From Acetivibrio mesophilus (GTDB lineage Bacteria; Bacillota; Clostridia; Acetivibrionales; Acetivibrionaceae): 64,000 bases of DNA. Below, piece after piece: positions 8,559 through 17,680 of the stretch. Within the stretch, counting starts at the first letter, position 1; every line of letters starts with the position of its first letter. Position numbers and translations under genes: made by a program. The notes beneath the pieces are model-generated. The model did no database searches and was not told the origin of the DNA. It saw only the letters and a list, made by a program, of their open reading frames with translations. Location of the stretch: contig NZ_RLII01000001.1 of assembly GCF_004102745.1 (NCBI RefSeq), forward strand, positions 420,351 through 484,350, read 5' to 3'.

Positions 8559-9318
8559 ATGAGTATTTTAAATGCTAACAGTATTACAAAAATATATGTT
8601 AGCAAAGGCATAGAATATAAGGCAATAAACGGAATTGATTTGACTGTTGACAAAGGAGAATTTGTAGGTGTAATGGGACCTTCGGGAAGCGGTAAAACTA
8701 CATTATTGAACATATTAAGCGGAATTGATTACCCGACAACCGGAACGATTGAAATTGAAGGACGAGATATTTGCTCATTAAAAGATGATGAATTCGCGTT
8801 TTTTAGAAGACGGAAGATAGGATTTGTTCTTCAGGATTTTAGCCTCTTAGACAGCCTCACAATAAGAGAAAACATAATACTTCCAATGACCCTCGAAAGA
8901 AAAAAATACTCGTGATATAGACAGAAAAGCAAATGATATTTTAAGGCTTCTAAATATATTTGAGATAGCAAATAAATATCCCTTCGAGACTTCTGGAGGT
9001 CAACAGCAGAGAACTGCCATTGGTCGTGCGTTAATAAATGATCCTGCAATAATATTTGCTGATGAACCCACCGGTAATCTGGATTCGAAGTCATCAAATT
9101 CTATTATGACTTATTTCCAGAAAATTAACAAAGAAAAATCATGCACTATACTTATGGTAACCCATGATGCGTTTGCTGCAAGTTTTTGCGATAGAATTAT
9201 TTTTATTAAGGATGGGCATATCAACAGTGAAATGGTAAAAGACTGCAGGAGAAAGGAGTTTTTTGACAAGATACTTCTACACCTTTCGAAAATCGGGGGT
9301 GAAGAAAATGACGTTTAA
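8559..9318 (+). pseudogene. BceA-type ABC transporter ATP-binding protein, frameshifted
   Basis: Two frames together encode an almost complete ABC ATPase of the antimicrobial-peptide efflux (BceA/LolD-like) group. The first (8559-8915) has Walker A GPSGSGKT (residues 40-47) and the Q-loop region FVLQDFSLLDSLT; the second, from about 8907, has the signature SGGQQQRTAIGRAL, Walker B IIFADEPTGNLD and the H-loop VTHD. The break falls in a run of seven A (8900-8906); removing one A restores a continuous 253-residue protein. Either the homopolymer is a sequencing error, the gene is broken, or transcript slippage repairs it. GGGGGG ribosome site before ATG 8559; the end overlaps the permease start. 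Confidence 0.85.
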
Positions 9319-11299
9319 AGACTTGGCTATAAAGAATTTTAAAGGCAATGTGAGAAAATACTTATCTATATTCTTGTGCTATAGTCTTTGTGTTATGGTG
9401 CTACAAGTGTTTTTTAACATATTGCACAATAAAGATTTTTTGGATGTCTTCTCAAATAAGAACATAAAAATGCTAATGAATTTTTCATTAATTGTATTAA
9501 TTATATTTTTAGTTTTTTTCATAAGTTATGCTATCCAGACTTTCTTAAAACTAAGGAGCAAGGAATTTGGCGTATACTTAATGGTCGGTATGAACAGGAA
9601 AGATTTGATTAAACTGATTTTTATTGAAACTTGCATTATAATTGCAGGTGCATTGATTGTGGGTTTCATTTTCGGCACCGTCTTATCATGTCTATTATAT
9701 ATTGTTTTTAAGGTATTACTGGAACTAAATAATATATCCTTTTCATTTGAGCTTATTAGCTATATTAAGACTTTAGCGATATTTCTTCTAATTTTTTTCA
9801 TTCAGTTAATCTTTATTTGGTTATACTCAAAAAAGTTACATTTAAATGAGATTATGAAACAGTGGAAAAAGCCTGAAAGTACCACAATGCCTAAACCAAC
9901 GAGCAGCATAGTTTTGAGTATTTTAGCAGTTCTTATGTTACTATTTGCACATATCAATTTATACAACTATATTGCCGGCGTAAGAAGCGATAACAACAGT
10001 GGATTGACACCGGTGGTTTTTGTTGTTTGTTGCTTCGTGGGGATCTACCTTATTATATCGCGATTAGGCGCTGTAATTTTGCATTTATTTAAAGGGAGCA
10101 AAAAGAATTATTATAACAATATATTAACTATTACGGAAATACGTAATAAGGTGAATCAAAACAAGAAAGTTATTTTCAGTTCGACGATATTATGTATTGT
10201 GTTAATATTTTTTGTTTCTGCAGCCTACTCGATTTTGGCTGGTCTTCCAAGAGTCATTGAAACTGAACAGCCCTATCATATTGTATATGTAGATCCTAAC
10301 AAACGATTGGACATGTCAAAAATTGATAGGTTAATCAAGGGAAATAACTTAAAACAAGCAGTGCATAAAAAGTTGGATTTCTTGTATGCATCAAGAATAG
10401 TTAGTTTTGGCGAAACTGAGACTTCCACAGAAATGGCTGTTATTTCAGATGAACAATACAGGGGTGTTACCGGTAAATCATTAGATGTTGGCAAAGGCAG
10501 TATAATGCAGATAAACTCGGATTTGGCAAGTGAAGCAAATAATCAGTTTCCATATGATACAGTCAAATTGGATTTTGGAGGAAAGTCCTATGATTTCAGA
10601 TTTGTCGGTGAGGAACGCACCATACTAATAAATCTCAAAGTACAACCGTCAAGGTTTATGCTGATTGTAGATGCTGATGATTTTAATGAAATGAAAGATA
10701 ATGTTGATGAGCGGTATTTTGGAACATTTAATATGCTTAATTTTGATGATTGGAAGAGGACCGGTCCCCTAGTTGCTGAACTGAAAAGGCAGCTTGAGGA
10801 TGAGAAAAACAAAGATTTCAGTACATCAGAAAACAAGGATTCGGCTGCTTACAGTGCATTTAAAATGGTTTCAAGAATTGAGTATTATGTTTCTGTTAAA
10901 AGAGAAAGTTCAATGAGATTGTTTATTGTAAGCTTTATTGGAATTTTATTTCTTATTTGCACAAGTTGTGTTATCTACTTTAAGCTCATTACAGACATTG
11001 AGCAGCTAAGAATTAAGTATAAAAAGCTAAAGAAAATTGGAATTACTGAGAGTGAGTTTAGAAAAGTAATTTCAAACGAACTAAAAGTGGTTTTCTTTAC
11101 TCCGGTATTATTGGGCGCGTTTTTGGGATATATACTTATACGTATAGCTACATTGAATACACGTATGGAAGAGGTGTTTGCGGTAAATACATTAGTTGTC
11201 ATTTTTGTATTCTTCCTTTTCCAATTAATATACTATATAATAACTCAAAAGAGATACAATAGGGAAATAATTAAATTCCATTTAAAGGCAAAAAACTAA
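9308..11299 (+). CDS. BceB-type ABC transporter permease (FtsX-like)
   Basis: The 663-residue integral membrane protein has about ten hydrophobic segments with a large extracytoplasmic domain (roughly residues 315-540) between the seventh and eighth, the layout of Bce/Vra permeases that remove peptide antibiotics or sense them for a histidine kinase. An FtsX-like region, with RSKEFGVYLMVGM after the second membrane segment, is visible near the N-terminus. ATG 9308 overlaps the ATPase stop by 11 bp and follows a GGGGTGA ribosome site. No BceRS-type two-component system is adjacent, which is unusual for this family. With the partner ATPase frameshifted, function is uncertain. Confidence 0.85.
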   Translation: MTFKDLAIKNFKGNVRKYLSIFLCYSLCVMVLQVFFNILHNKDFLDVFSNKNIKMLMNFSLIVLIIFLVFFISYAIQTFLKLRSKEFGVYLMVGMNRKDLIKLIFIETCIIIAGALIVGFIFGTVLSCLLYIVFKVLLELNNISFSFELISYIKTLAIFLLIFFIQLIFIWLYSKKLHLNEIMKQWKKPESTTMPKPTSSIVLSILAVLMLLFAHINLYNYIAGVRSDNNSGLTPVVFVVCCFVGIYLIISRLGAVILHLFKGSKKNYYNNILTITEIRNKVNQNKKVIFSSTILCIVLIFFVSAAYSILAGLPRVIETEQPYHIVYVDPNKRLDMSKIDRLIKGNNLKQAVHKKLDFLYASRIVSFGETETSTEMAVISDEQYRGVTGKSLDVGKGSIMQINSDLASEANNQFPYDTVKLDFGGKSYDFRFVGEERTILINLKVQPSRFMLIVDADDFNEMKDNVDERYFGTFNMLNFDDWKRTGPLVAELKRQLEDEKNKDFSTSENKDSAAYSAFKMVSRIEYYVSVKRESSMRLFIVSFIGILFLICTSCVIYFKLITDIEQLRIKYKKLKKIGITESEFRKVISNELKVVFFTPVLLGAFLGYILIRIATLNTRMEEVFAVNTLVVIFVFFLFQLIYYIITQKRYNREIIKFHLKAKN

Positions 11300-11316
11300 T
11301 CTCCGGAGGTGTTGAA

Positions 11317-11505
11317 ATGAGAAAATGCATAAGATGTGACTCTGAAATGTCTGAAGACTTTGATGTTAAGGTCGAAGGGGGAGCTTACGGGTTAAAGATT
11401 ACGAAACCGGGTATCTTTAAAGAAAACCTTGGCAAAGTACATTGTGCAGTATGTTCGAAATGTGGGTATGTTGAATTTTATTTGAAAGATACAACAAAGA
11501 TATAA
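11317..11505 (+). CDS. Small zinc-ribbon protein
   Basis: A 62-residue protein with CIRC at residues 4-7 and CAVCSKCG at 43-50, a likely four-cysteine zinc ribbon of the type annotated as a nucleic-acid-binding or scaffold protein in Firmicutes. The middle portion (DVKVEGGAYGLKI) is beta-rich. A near-perfect ribosome site (CCGGAGGTG) precedes the ATG, and only 17 bp separate it from the permease, so it is probably co-transcribed with the ABC genes. Its role is unknown. Confidence 0.75.
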   Translation: MRKCIRCDSEMSEDFDVKVEGGAYGLKITKPGIFKENLGKVHCAVCSKCGYVEFYLKDTTKI

Positions 11506-11561
11506 AAATGATTATGGATTAGATTTTGTGAGTCTGTAGGTTGAATAATAAAGGGGAATAG

Positions 11562-11586
11562 ACAATGGGCCAATATGGCCCATTGT
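11562..11586. terminator. Perfect hairpin between convergent genes
   Basis: ACAATGGGCC (11562-11571) and GGCCCATTGT (11577-11586) form a 10-bp stem with a 5-base loop, between the zinc-ribbon gene and the convergent lipoprotein gene. The T tracts on both sides are weak, so it may act as a bidirectional terminator of moderate strength. Confidence 0.65.
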
Positions 11587-11623
11587 GTATTCCATTTTGA
11601 TTGTCTGATTTTTTGGCATCATT

Positions 11624-12274
11624 TTATTTCATGTCGGCTAACAGTGTTTTTATGTTGTCATCAGTGAAATCAAACCACATGGCTTCCGGCTTTTCGTTTT
11701 GCGCATTAATAGCCTCTAGGAAATCCTCTTCTGTAGCAGCTTCATGATTGACAAAAAAAGAAAAGGTCTGATTATTCTCGGAATCATAGCTTGCTTCACT
11801 ATAAGTTATCTTATTTACCGTATAACCCTTATCTGTGAATTCTATTGTACCGAACCCATGGTCTCCTACACCGCTGGAAAAGGAAAATGTACCATCAACT
11901 TTTACGTCAAAAAAAGCTCTATACGGCAAAGTGTAGCCATAAAACATTTCATCTTGATAACGCAAAACCTCAAAGCCAAAACCCTCGTTGTTATTCACAG
12001 CCAGACAAAGGATAATTTCCGGAATACCATCCCTTTCTAAATCAACTGTTGCAAATTTTGTCACGTTTACCGTAACACCGCTGTCGGCAGCAATGGCTTC
12101 GTTTAATTGGGTAATATTCAACTCTTTATTGGAGTCCACGCTGAAAAAATTGATCTTGTTTTGCAACACCAACCGATACGCTTTCATCGGTGATTTGTTC
12201 GGCATATTCTTACATCCTCCAAGTATAAGTATTGTAAGTATGGTAACAAATAGCATGGAAAATTTGTTTTTCAT
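11624..12274 (-). CDS. Putative lipoprotein of unknown function
   Basis: The 216-residue protein begins with a short basic stretch, a hydrophobic core and the lipobox LGGC with Cys21 as lipidation site, so it should be anchored on the outer face of the membrane. The mature part contains a segment (FATVDLERDGIPEIILCL) similar to the FG-GAP/VCBS-like calcium-binding repeats often found in clostridial surface lipoproteins, but no enzymatic motif. AGGAGT precedes the ATG. It is transcribed alone; the 376 bp upstream carry no gene. Confidence 0.75.
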   Translation of the reverse strand: MKNKFSMLFVTILTILILGGCKNMPNKSPMKAYRLVLQNKINFFSVDSNKELNITQLNEAIAADSGVTVNVTKFATVDLERDGIPEIILCLAVNNNEGFGFEVLRYQDEMFYGYTLPYRAFFDVKVDGTFSFSSGVGDHGFGTIEFTDKGYTVNKITYSEASYDSENNQTFSFFVNHEAATEEDFLEAINAQNEKPEAMWFDFTDDNIKTLLADMK

Positions 12275-12650
12275 TATTATGACTCCTATTCTACTAAACT
12301 ATTGCTTTTTCGCCAAACCTGAACTTATAGAGCAAACATCGTATGGCTCATTGGCTGTGTTGTTCCTCAATTGTCATAGTATGCTCAAATAACTTATTTA
12401 GATAGTATATGCGGTTCTACCGTTTTTGTCAATACTTAGATAATTATGCCAGAGCTTATGGAAGTAATTTAGAAGAAATACTTTAAAATTAAAAAGAATA
12501 AATTGTATCCAGAAATAGATTCTTAAGATGGTATAATGGAAATATATTATTTTACGATTGGATTGGGCATTTAATGAAGTAATGGTTAATAATACTCTTT
12601 GCAACATAATTAAAATGTTATTAAGAAATTGAGGTCAAGGAGGTAGAGTA
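12275..12650. other. Intergenic region before the macro-domain gene
   Basis: No gene could be supported; frames on both strands here have no ribosome sites. A TATAAT lies at 12532-12537 without a good -35. A small inverted repeat AACAT (12603-12607)/ATGTT (12615-12619) lies 32 bp before the macro-domain start and shares the 8-mer AATGTTAT with the long repeat in front of the VWA gene. Confidence 0.35.
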
Positions 12651-13664
12651 ATGCCACTCGAGATAATCCGTAATGATATAACAAAAGTACACGTAGATGC
12701 AATTGTTAATGCAGCAAACTCATCCCTGCTTGGAGGAGGAGGGGTTGATGGGGCAATCCATCGTGCAGCAGGGCCTGAGCTGCTTGATGAATGCCGGGCT
12801 CTTGGTGGTTGTGAAACCGGACAAGCAAAGATAACTAAAGGGTATAGGCTGCCTGCAAAATATATAATCCATACTGTTGGACCTGTTTGGCATGGCGGTA
12901 AAAACAATGAGGAGAAGTTGCTGGCAGATTGCTATAAAAATTCACTTGCATTGGCAAAAGAACATAATTGTGAAAGTATTGCTTTTCCGCTAATATCAGC
13001 AGGCGCCTTTGGATACCCAAAAGATAAAGCATTAAAAACGGCTATTACGGTCATTGGAGATTTTCTGTTGGGCAATGAGATGACAGTTTTCCTAGTTGTA
13101 TACGATAAGGCAGAATTTATGTTGTCTAAGAAGCTATTTTCATCTATTGCCCAATATATCGATGATAGATATGTAGAAGAACATACTTTCATCCGAAGAG
13201 AAAGATTTGAGAAAATATACGAATCCGAAGAAAGCTATAGAGAAGATCCCGACATATTCTCAATAGAAGCACCTGTTCAGAAGAAGAAATATAAAAGAAG
13301 CCTTGATGATGTAATAAAGAACATGGACGAAACATTCTCGCAGATGTTATTACGTTTGATTGACGAAAAGGATATGACATATGCACAAACCTATAGAAGG
13401 GCCAATATAGACCGTAGACTGTTTTCTAAAATCCGTAATGATATGAATTACAATCCAAGCAAGGCAACTGTAATTGCTTTTGCAATAGCATTGAGATTAA
13501 ACTTGGATGAAACCAAAGATTTACTGCTTAAGGCTGGTTTTGCACTTTCTCACAGCAGTAAATTTGATATCATTATTGAGTATTTCATTGAAGAAGGCAA
13601 CTATAATATTTTTGAAATAAATGAAGCTTTGTTTGCGTTTGACCAAGACTTGTTAGGGGTGTAA
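12651..13664 (+). CDS. Macro domain (ADP-ribose-binding/hydrolase) protein with C-terminal HTH-like domain
   Basis: Residues about 1-170 form a macro domain of the YmdB/O-acetyl-ADP-ribose deacetylase type: [20 protein letters not shown] for the ribose-binding loop and [17 protein letters not shown] for the phosphate-binding loop. Such domains remove or bind ADP-ribose on proteins or O-acetyl-ADP-ribose. After a charged linker (KKKYKRS) comes a helical C-terminal domain (about 225-337; [20 protein letters not shown]) resembling a Cro-like fold. The ribosome site is AAGGAGG. The VWA gene follows 96 bp downstream on the same strand, suggesting a functional pair. Substrate and target are unknown. 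Confidence 0.85.
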   Translation: MPLEIIRNDITKVHVDAIVNAANSSLLGGGGVDGAIHRAAGPELLDECRALGGCETGQAKITKGYRLPAKYIIHTVGPVWHGGKNNEEKLLADCYKNSLALAKEHNCESIAFPLISAGAFGYPKDKALKTAITVIGDFLLGNEMTVFLVVYDKAEFMLSKKLFSSIAQYIDDRYVEEHTFIRRERFEKIYESEESYREDPDIFSIEAPVQKKKYKRSLDDVIKNMDETFSQMLLRLIDEKDMTYAQTYRRANIDRRLFSKIRNDMNYNPSKATVIAFAIALRLNLDETKDLLLKAGFALSHSSKFDIIIEYFIEEGNYNIFEINEALFAFDQDLLGV

Positions 13665-13715
13665 AGTGGCAACATTGTGGAATTGTCGCTTCTCATGCGA
13701 CCAATCTCCAGATAA

Positions 13716-13762
13716 ATAATGTTATCCTTTAATTAGAATAAGTGATTGGGGGATAACATTAT
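13716..13762 (+). promoter_or_regulatory. Perfect 12-bp inverted repeat spanning the ribosome site and start of the VWA gene
   Basis: ATAATGTTATCC (13716-13727) is exactly complementary to GGATAACATTAT (13751-13762), separated by 23 bases. The right arm contains part of the GGGGGA ribosome site and the first two bases of the start codon at 13761, so the RNA hairpin would hide the translation start; G-U pairs could extend the stem inward. As DNA it could equally be an operator, for example for the HTH part of the upstream macro-domain protein. Confidence 0.6.
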
Positions 13763-14414
13763 GAAAAAAGGTTTAACGGAACTGGTTTTTATTCTTGACA
13801 GAAGTGGCTCTATGAGCGGTCTTGAAAGCGATACTATTGGCGGATATAACTCCATGCTGGAAAAGCAGAATAAAGAGTCCGGCGAGGCAATAGTAACTAC
13901 TGTACTATTTGATGATAAGTATGAATTACTGCATGATCGTATTAACCTTCGAGGAGTAGCACCTATAACAGACAAAGAGTATTTTGCCAGAGGTACTACT
14001 GCGTTATTGGATGCGGTGGGAAAAACAATAAATAAAATTGCAAATGTTCAGAAGCATACAGGTGAAGATGAGCGAGCTGAACATGTTATGTTCGTAATAA
14101 TAACTGACGGCATGGAAAATGCCAGCAAGGAGTTTGGCTACGAAAAAGTCCGCCGTATGATTGAACGTCAAAAAAGCAAATACGGCTGGGAGTTTATTTT
14201 CCTTGGTGCAAACATTGATGCCATTGCAACTGCAGAGCGCTTTGGAATAAGAAAAGAAAGAGCAGCAAATTATAACGCAGATAGTGAAGGAACCTTACTT
14301 AATTACGAAGTAATCAGTGAAACAGTAAGTTGTATGCGTGCAAGTCGCCCTATAGCAGAAGATTGGAAAATTCGTATTGAAGAGGACTTCAAGGGGCGCG
14401 GACGAAAGAGATAA
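13761..14414 (+). CDS. VWA-domain protein (TerY-like)
   Basis: The 217-residue cytoplasmic protein is essentially one von Willebrand factor A domain. The metal-ion-dependent adhesion site is complete: DRSGSMS (Asp13, Ser15, Ser17), a Thr in FARGTTALLDA, and ITDGMEN. It resembles the stand-alone TerY/YfbK-type VWA proteins found near tellurium-resistance and phage-defence-like clusters; these are thought to mediate metal-dependent protein contacts. The start at 13761 follows GGGGGATA; a TTG five codons upstream lies in that site. It is paired with the macro-domain gene and may be translationally controlled by the inverted repeat. Confidence 0.85.
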   Translation: MKKGLTELVFILDRSGSMSGLESDTIGGYNSMLEKQNKESGEAIVTTVLFDDKYELLHDRINLRGVAPITDKEYFARGTTALLDAVGKTINKIANVQKHTGEDERAEHVMFVIITDGMENASKEFGYEKVRRMIERQKSKYGWEFIFLGANIDAIATAERFGIRKERAANYNADSEGTLLNYEVISETVSCMRASRPIAEDWKIRIEEDFKGRGRKR

Positions 14415-14523
14415 AAAGTATATTGACGAAGATAATCAAGGGATTGTAAATAGATGCAAGAACATAAAAATAGAATAGAGAGCAGTCCCTTGTCATCTAT
14501 TTTTATGGGGAGGAGGATTCAGG

Positions 14524-14835
14524 ATGATAATAAATAAATTAGTACAACTTGCAGTAGTAGTTATAAATATATTCGGAGTTCTTTGTTTGATATATTTCGC
14601 AATTCCGTATGTTACGCATAATACCGTTGTTCAAAATCCAGATGCTATGCTACCTGCTGAAGCGTGGGATGCGGCAGGAATGACCCTAACAATCGGATTG
14701 ATTCCACTTGTGATTGCTAATGTACTTAGCTTTGTGTTTGTTAAAAACAAGAAAAAACTAGCAAGACTTTTATGGTTCATTCCCAGCATTGCTTGTTTAG
14801 TTATGGTTGTAAGTTACTGGATTGGCAGCATTTAA
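14524..14835 (+). CDS. Small integral membrane protein of unknown function (103 aa)
   Basis: Three hydrophobic helices (about residues 6-28, 50-70 and 81-100) separated by short polar loops, with a basic KNKKKLAR loop likely cytoplasmic. The ribosome site GGGGAGGAGG is very strong. No family recognised. It lies 109 bp after the VWA gene and may be independent. Confidence 0.65.
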   Translation: MIINKLVQLAVVVINIFGVLCLIYFAIPYVTHNTVVQNPDAMLPAEAWDAAGMTLTIGLIPLVIANVLSFVFVKNKKKLARLLWFIPSIACLVMVVSYWIGSI

Positions 14836-14956
14836 TTATACGAGCAACCAATCATGAATAAATATGTCCCGTATTGCGGTATAGTACTGAATGAGAGCGA
14901 TAAGACTATCTGTGAAGCCAGAGGTAAGTTGCACCATAATGTCAGAGAAAAAGTCT

Positions 14957-14984
14957 TTGCTTTATTATGTTAACGTGATATAAT
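14957..14984 (+). promoter_or_regulatory. Promoter of the amino-acid ABC importer operon
   Basis: TTGCTT (14957-14962) and TATAAT (14979-14984) with a 16-bp spacer, about 38 bp before the ATG at 15023. No attenuator or riboswitch was seen in the short leader. Confidence 0.55.
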
Positions 14985-15022
14985 GAGGAAGTATTTTTAG
15001 TTTGAGATTGGGGGAAGTAAAA

Positions 15023-15835
15023 ATGAGAAAATTGAGAATGAAAAAATTAATGTCGTTGCTTCTAGCGCTAACTATGGTTCTTGCGTTCGCCGCTTGCGGC
15101 ACTGAGGAAACTAATAAATCTCCAGATGAAGGTAGTGATTTGAGTTACGTTAAAGGTAATGGCAAACTGATTATTGGCTACACAAATTATGAGCCTATGA
15201 ATTATACAGATGAAAATGGCGTTTTTACCGGTTTTGACACAGAGTTGGCGACCTTAACATGTGAGAAGCTTGGCCTTAAACCTGAATTTGTTGAGATCAA
15301 CTGGAAAACCAAGGAAGTAGAACTGAATGCAAAGTCCATTGACTGTATTTGGAATGGATTGACAATCGACGATGAGCGTAAGGCAGCCATGGAAATTACC
15401 AAGCCTTATATAAAGAATGCTCAGGTGGTTCTGATAAAAGAAGGCACTACTTACAACGGAACGGAATCCTTAATAGGTAAGACTGTTGTGGCAGAGCAGG
15501 GTTCTGCCGGTGAAAATACCATTAATGCTGATGATAATCTGAAGCAGGCAAGCTTTGTTCCTAAGACATTGCAGACAGACTGCTTGATGGAATTGAAATC
15601 CGGTACTGCTGACGCAGCTGTGTTGGATTTAACTTTGGCAAAATCAATGACGGGCGAAGGCACTAACTATGAGGATATTATTATTGTAGATTACTTAGCC
15701 GAAGAAGATTATGGCGTTGCCTTCCGAAAGGGTTCTGATATTTGTGCGGAAGTGAATAAGATTTTCGACGAATTTGTTTCAGACGGCACTATAGCTGCAT
15801 TGGCTGAAAAGTATGGACTGGAACAGGCTGAATAG
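15023..15835 (+). CDS. Amino-acid ABC transporter substrate-binding lipoprotein
   Basis: The 270-residue protein has a lipoprotein signal peptide (basic start, hydrophobic core, lipobox with FAAC) followed by a family 3 solute-binding domain: YTNYEPMNYTDENGVFTGFD near the N-terminus, a DIVWNG-like segment seen here as CIWNGLTIDDERK, and the hinge region KTVVAEQGSAGENT. It binds a polar amino acid outside the membrane and delivers it to the permease encoded next. The ribosome site GGGGGAAG favours ATG 15023 over TTG 15002. First gene of a three-gene importer operon; the exact amino acid cannot be read. Confidence 0.9.
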   Translation: MRKLRMKKLMSLLLALTMVLAFAACGTEETNKSPDEGSDLSYVKGNGKLIIGYTNYEPMNYTDENGVFTGFDTELATLTCEKLGLKPEFVEINWKTKEVELNAKSIDCIWNGLTIDDERKAAMEITKPYIKNAQVVLIKEGTTYNGTESLIGKTVVAEQGSAGENTINADDNLKQASFVPKTLQTDCLMELKSGTADAAVLDLTLAKSMTGEGTNYEDIIIVDYLAEEDYGVAFRKGSDICAEVNKIFDEFVSDGTIAALAEKYGLEQAE

Positions 15836-15913
15836 GCTTATATACATAAAAATGAAGTGAGGGCAGAGGGCTAATCCTCTGTCCTGCCGCTTATAGGTTG
15901 AGGTAAAAGAAAT

Positions 15914-16576
15914 ATGAATGAAATTCTTGTGATTGTTACGAGGCTGTCTGAGAGCTTTATGCTCAATTGTAAGCTTTTTGTATTAACGCTTTTGTTTGCG
16001 CTACCTTTAGGGATGTTGATTGCTTTTGGATCAATGAGCCGCTTTCGTCCTCTTCGATGGGTGGTGCGAACTTTTGTCTGGATAATCCGAGGAACGCCAC
16101 TGATGTTGCAGCTTATAATAATTTTTTATGGACCGGGTCTATTAAAAATACCTTTTTCCTGGCCAAATGGTGGACCGGGACGTTTTATTGCTGCAACCGT
16201 TGCCTTTATTATCAACTATGCCTGTTATTTTTCGGAGATCTATCGAGGCGGTATTGAGAGCGTACCGGTGGGACAATATGAAGCGGGTCAAGTCTTAGGA
16301 ATGACAAAGACACAGATTTTTTTCCGTGTAACACTGCTTCAAGTAGTGAAGCGTATCGTTCCTCCAATTGGTAATGAGGTGATTACTTTAGTGAAGGATA
16401 CATCTCTTGCCAACATCATTTCAAATAAAGAGATCATAATGATGGCTGGAGAATACAGTAATAAAGGACTTATTTGGCCTCTCTTTGCCACGGGCATATA
16501 TTTCCTTATTTTTGTGGGGGCGTTAACCATACTGCTTAATTGGGTAGAAAAGAAACTCAGTTATTTCCGTGCTTGA
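15914..16576 (+). CDS. Amino-acid ABC transporter permease (HisM/GlnP type)
   Basis: The 220-residue membrane protein has about five hydrophobic helices and the EAA loop that docks the ATPase ([20 protein letters not shown], residues about 113-132). The N-terminal RGTPLMLQL motif is characteristic of the polar-amino-acid permease group. As the only permease gene in the operon it probably works as a homodimer. It lies 78 bp after the binding-protein gene and 14 bp before the ATPase start. Confidence 0.92.
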   Translation: MNEILVIVTRLSESFMLNCKLFVLTLLFALPLGMLIAFGSMSRFRPLRWVVRTFVWIIRGTPLMLQLIIIFYGPGLLKIPFSWPNGGPGRFIAATVAFIINYACYFSEIYRGGIESVPVGQYEAGQVLGMTKTQIFFRVTLLQVVKRIVPPIGNEVITLVKDTSLANIISNKEIIMMAGEYSNKGLIWPLFATGIYFLIFVGALTILLNWVEKKLSYFRA

Positions 16577-16590
16577 GAGGAGGGATTCGA

Positions 16591-17376
16591 TTGGCGATTT
16601 TAGAAGTAAAAGGTATTGAGAAAAGTTTCGGAACCCTCAAGGTTTTGAAAAAGATTGATTTTTCATTGGAAAGAGGAGATGTAATCGCGATTATAGGTTC
16701 TTCCGGAAGCGGAAAGACCACATTGCTGCGGTGCCTTAATTTCCTAGAGCGGCCTGATAAAGGAAGCATCGTCGTCAATAATGAGGTGATTTTTGACGCA
16801 ATGGATCCCGCTACTCAACGGGAAAGTGAAGTGCGGAAAAAGCGTCTGCATTTTGGCCTGGTTTTTCAAAATTTTAACCTGTTTCCTCAATATACAGTCC
16901 TAAAGAATGTAACATTAGCAGCGGAACTATTAGCCAAAGGACGTCCTAACTTCAAACAGGAGAAAAAAGTTATATTGAAAGAGATCCAAGACCGGGGCAA
17001 AATGCTTCTTTCTCAGGTTGGTCTATCGGAAAAGCTGGACTACTATCCCCATATGATATCCGGTGGACAGCAACAGCGTGTAGCTATTGCCCGGGCATTA
17101 GCTCTAGAGCCGGACATTTTATGTTTTGATGAGCCTACTTCTGCCTTAGACCCTGAACTCACTGGGGAAGTGCTGAAGGTTATTAGGAATTTGGCGGAGC
17201 GCAACACTACAATGATTATTGTTACTCATGAGATGGATTTTGCTCGGGATGTGGCAGACCGTGTTATCTTTATGGATGGTGGTGTGATTGTTGAACAGGG
17301 TCCACTCCAGGAAGTATTTGGCAATCCTAAAGAAGAGAGAACTAAGCAGTTTCTGGCCCGGTATAAGAAAGGTTAA
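16591..17376 (+). CDS. Amino-acid ABC transporter ATP-binding protein
   Basis: The 261-residue ATPase has Walker [10 protein letters not shown], a Q-loop ([15 protein letters not shown]), signature [14 protein letters not shown], Walker [16 protein letters not shown] and the switch histidine in VTHEMDFA, the GlnQ/HisP pattern. TTG 16591 is the likely start because GAGAGGAGGGA lies directly upstream; the frame extends further 5' inside the permease gene without a better site. The insertion [20 protein letters not shown] makes the helical region slightly longer than in GlnQ. Last gene of the importer operon. Confidence 0.92.
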   Translation: MAILEVKGIEKSFGTLKVLKKIDFSLERGDVIAIIGSSGSGKTTLLRCLNFLERPDKGSIVVNNEVIFDAMDPATQRESEVRKKRLHFGLVFQNFNLFPQYTVLKNVTLAAELLAKGRPNFKQEKKVILKEIQDRGKMLLSQVGLSEKLDYYPHMISGGQQQRVAIARALALEPDILCFDEPTSALDPELTGEVLKVIRNLAERNTTMIIVTHEMDFARDVADRVIFMDGGVIVEQGPLQEVFGNPKEERTKQFLARYKKG

Positions 17377-17444
17377 AAGTGAAACAGGAGACGGTTTCTC
17401 TGTCTTGTATGTGATTATCCCCATTAGAAGGTGCTGCAGAATGT

Positions 17445-17489
17445 AAGAGATATGGAGGTTTTAGGCCGCTGTATCTCTTTATTATTTTG
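17445..17489 (+). terminator. Terminator of the amino-acid importer operon
   Basis: AAGAGATA (17445-17452) pairs with TATCTCTT (17472-17479), followed by a TTTATTATTTT tail, about 70 bp after the ATPase stop. Confidence 0.6.
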
Positions 17490-17680
17490 GGACCTTAATA
17501 TAGAGATTTCTCACCTAATGTATTATACTGAAAATGAAGTATGCCACTGGAATATATGATAATTGTAGTAGGAGATTTAATAAGTATTATCAAGAAGGAG
17601 CTAGTAGAAAGTAGCGGATTTTGTTTTTGAAAATTGGTAGACAGATGGAGTATGGGTTAGCTGGAAGGGAGGATATTTGA

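Noticed and set aside
8900..8930. Programmed -1 frameshift at the A7 run
   Set aside because: A -1 shift enters a frame that stops at TAG within a few codons; only a one-base deletion or +1 shift restores the ATPase.
12398..12607. Minus-strand 69-codon frame before the macro-domain gene
   Set aside because: No ribosome site and amino-acid composition typical of AT-rich non-coding DNA.
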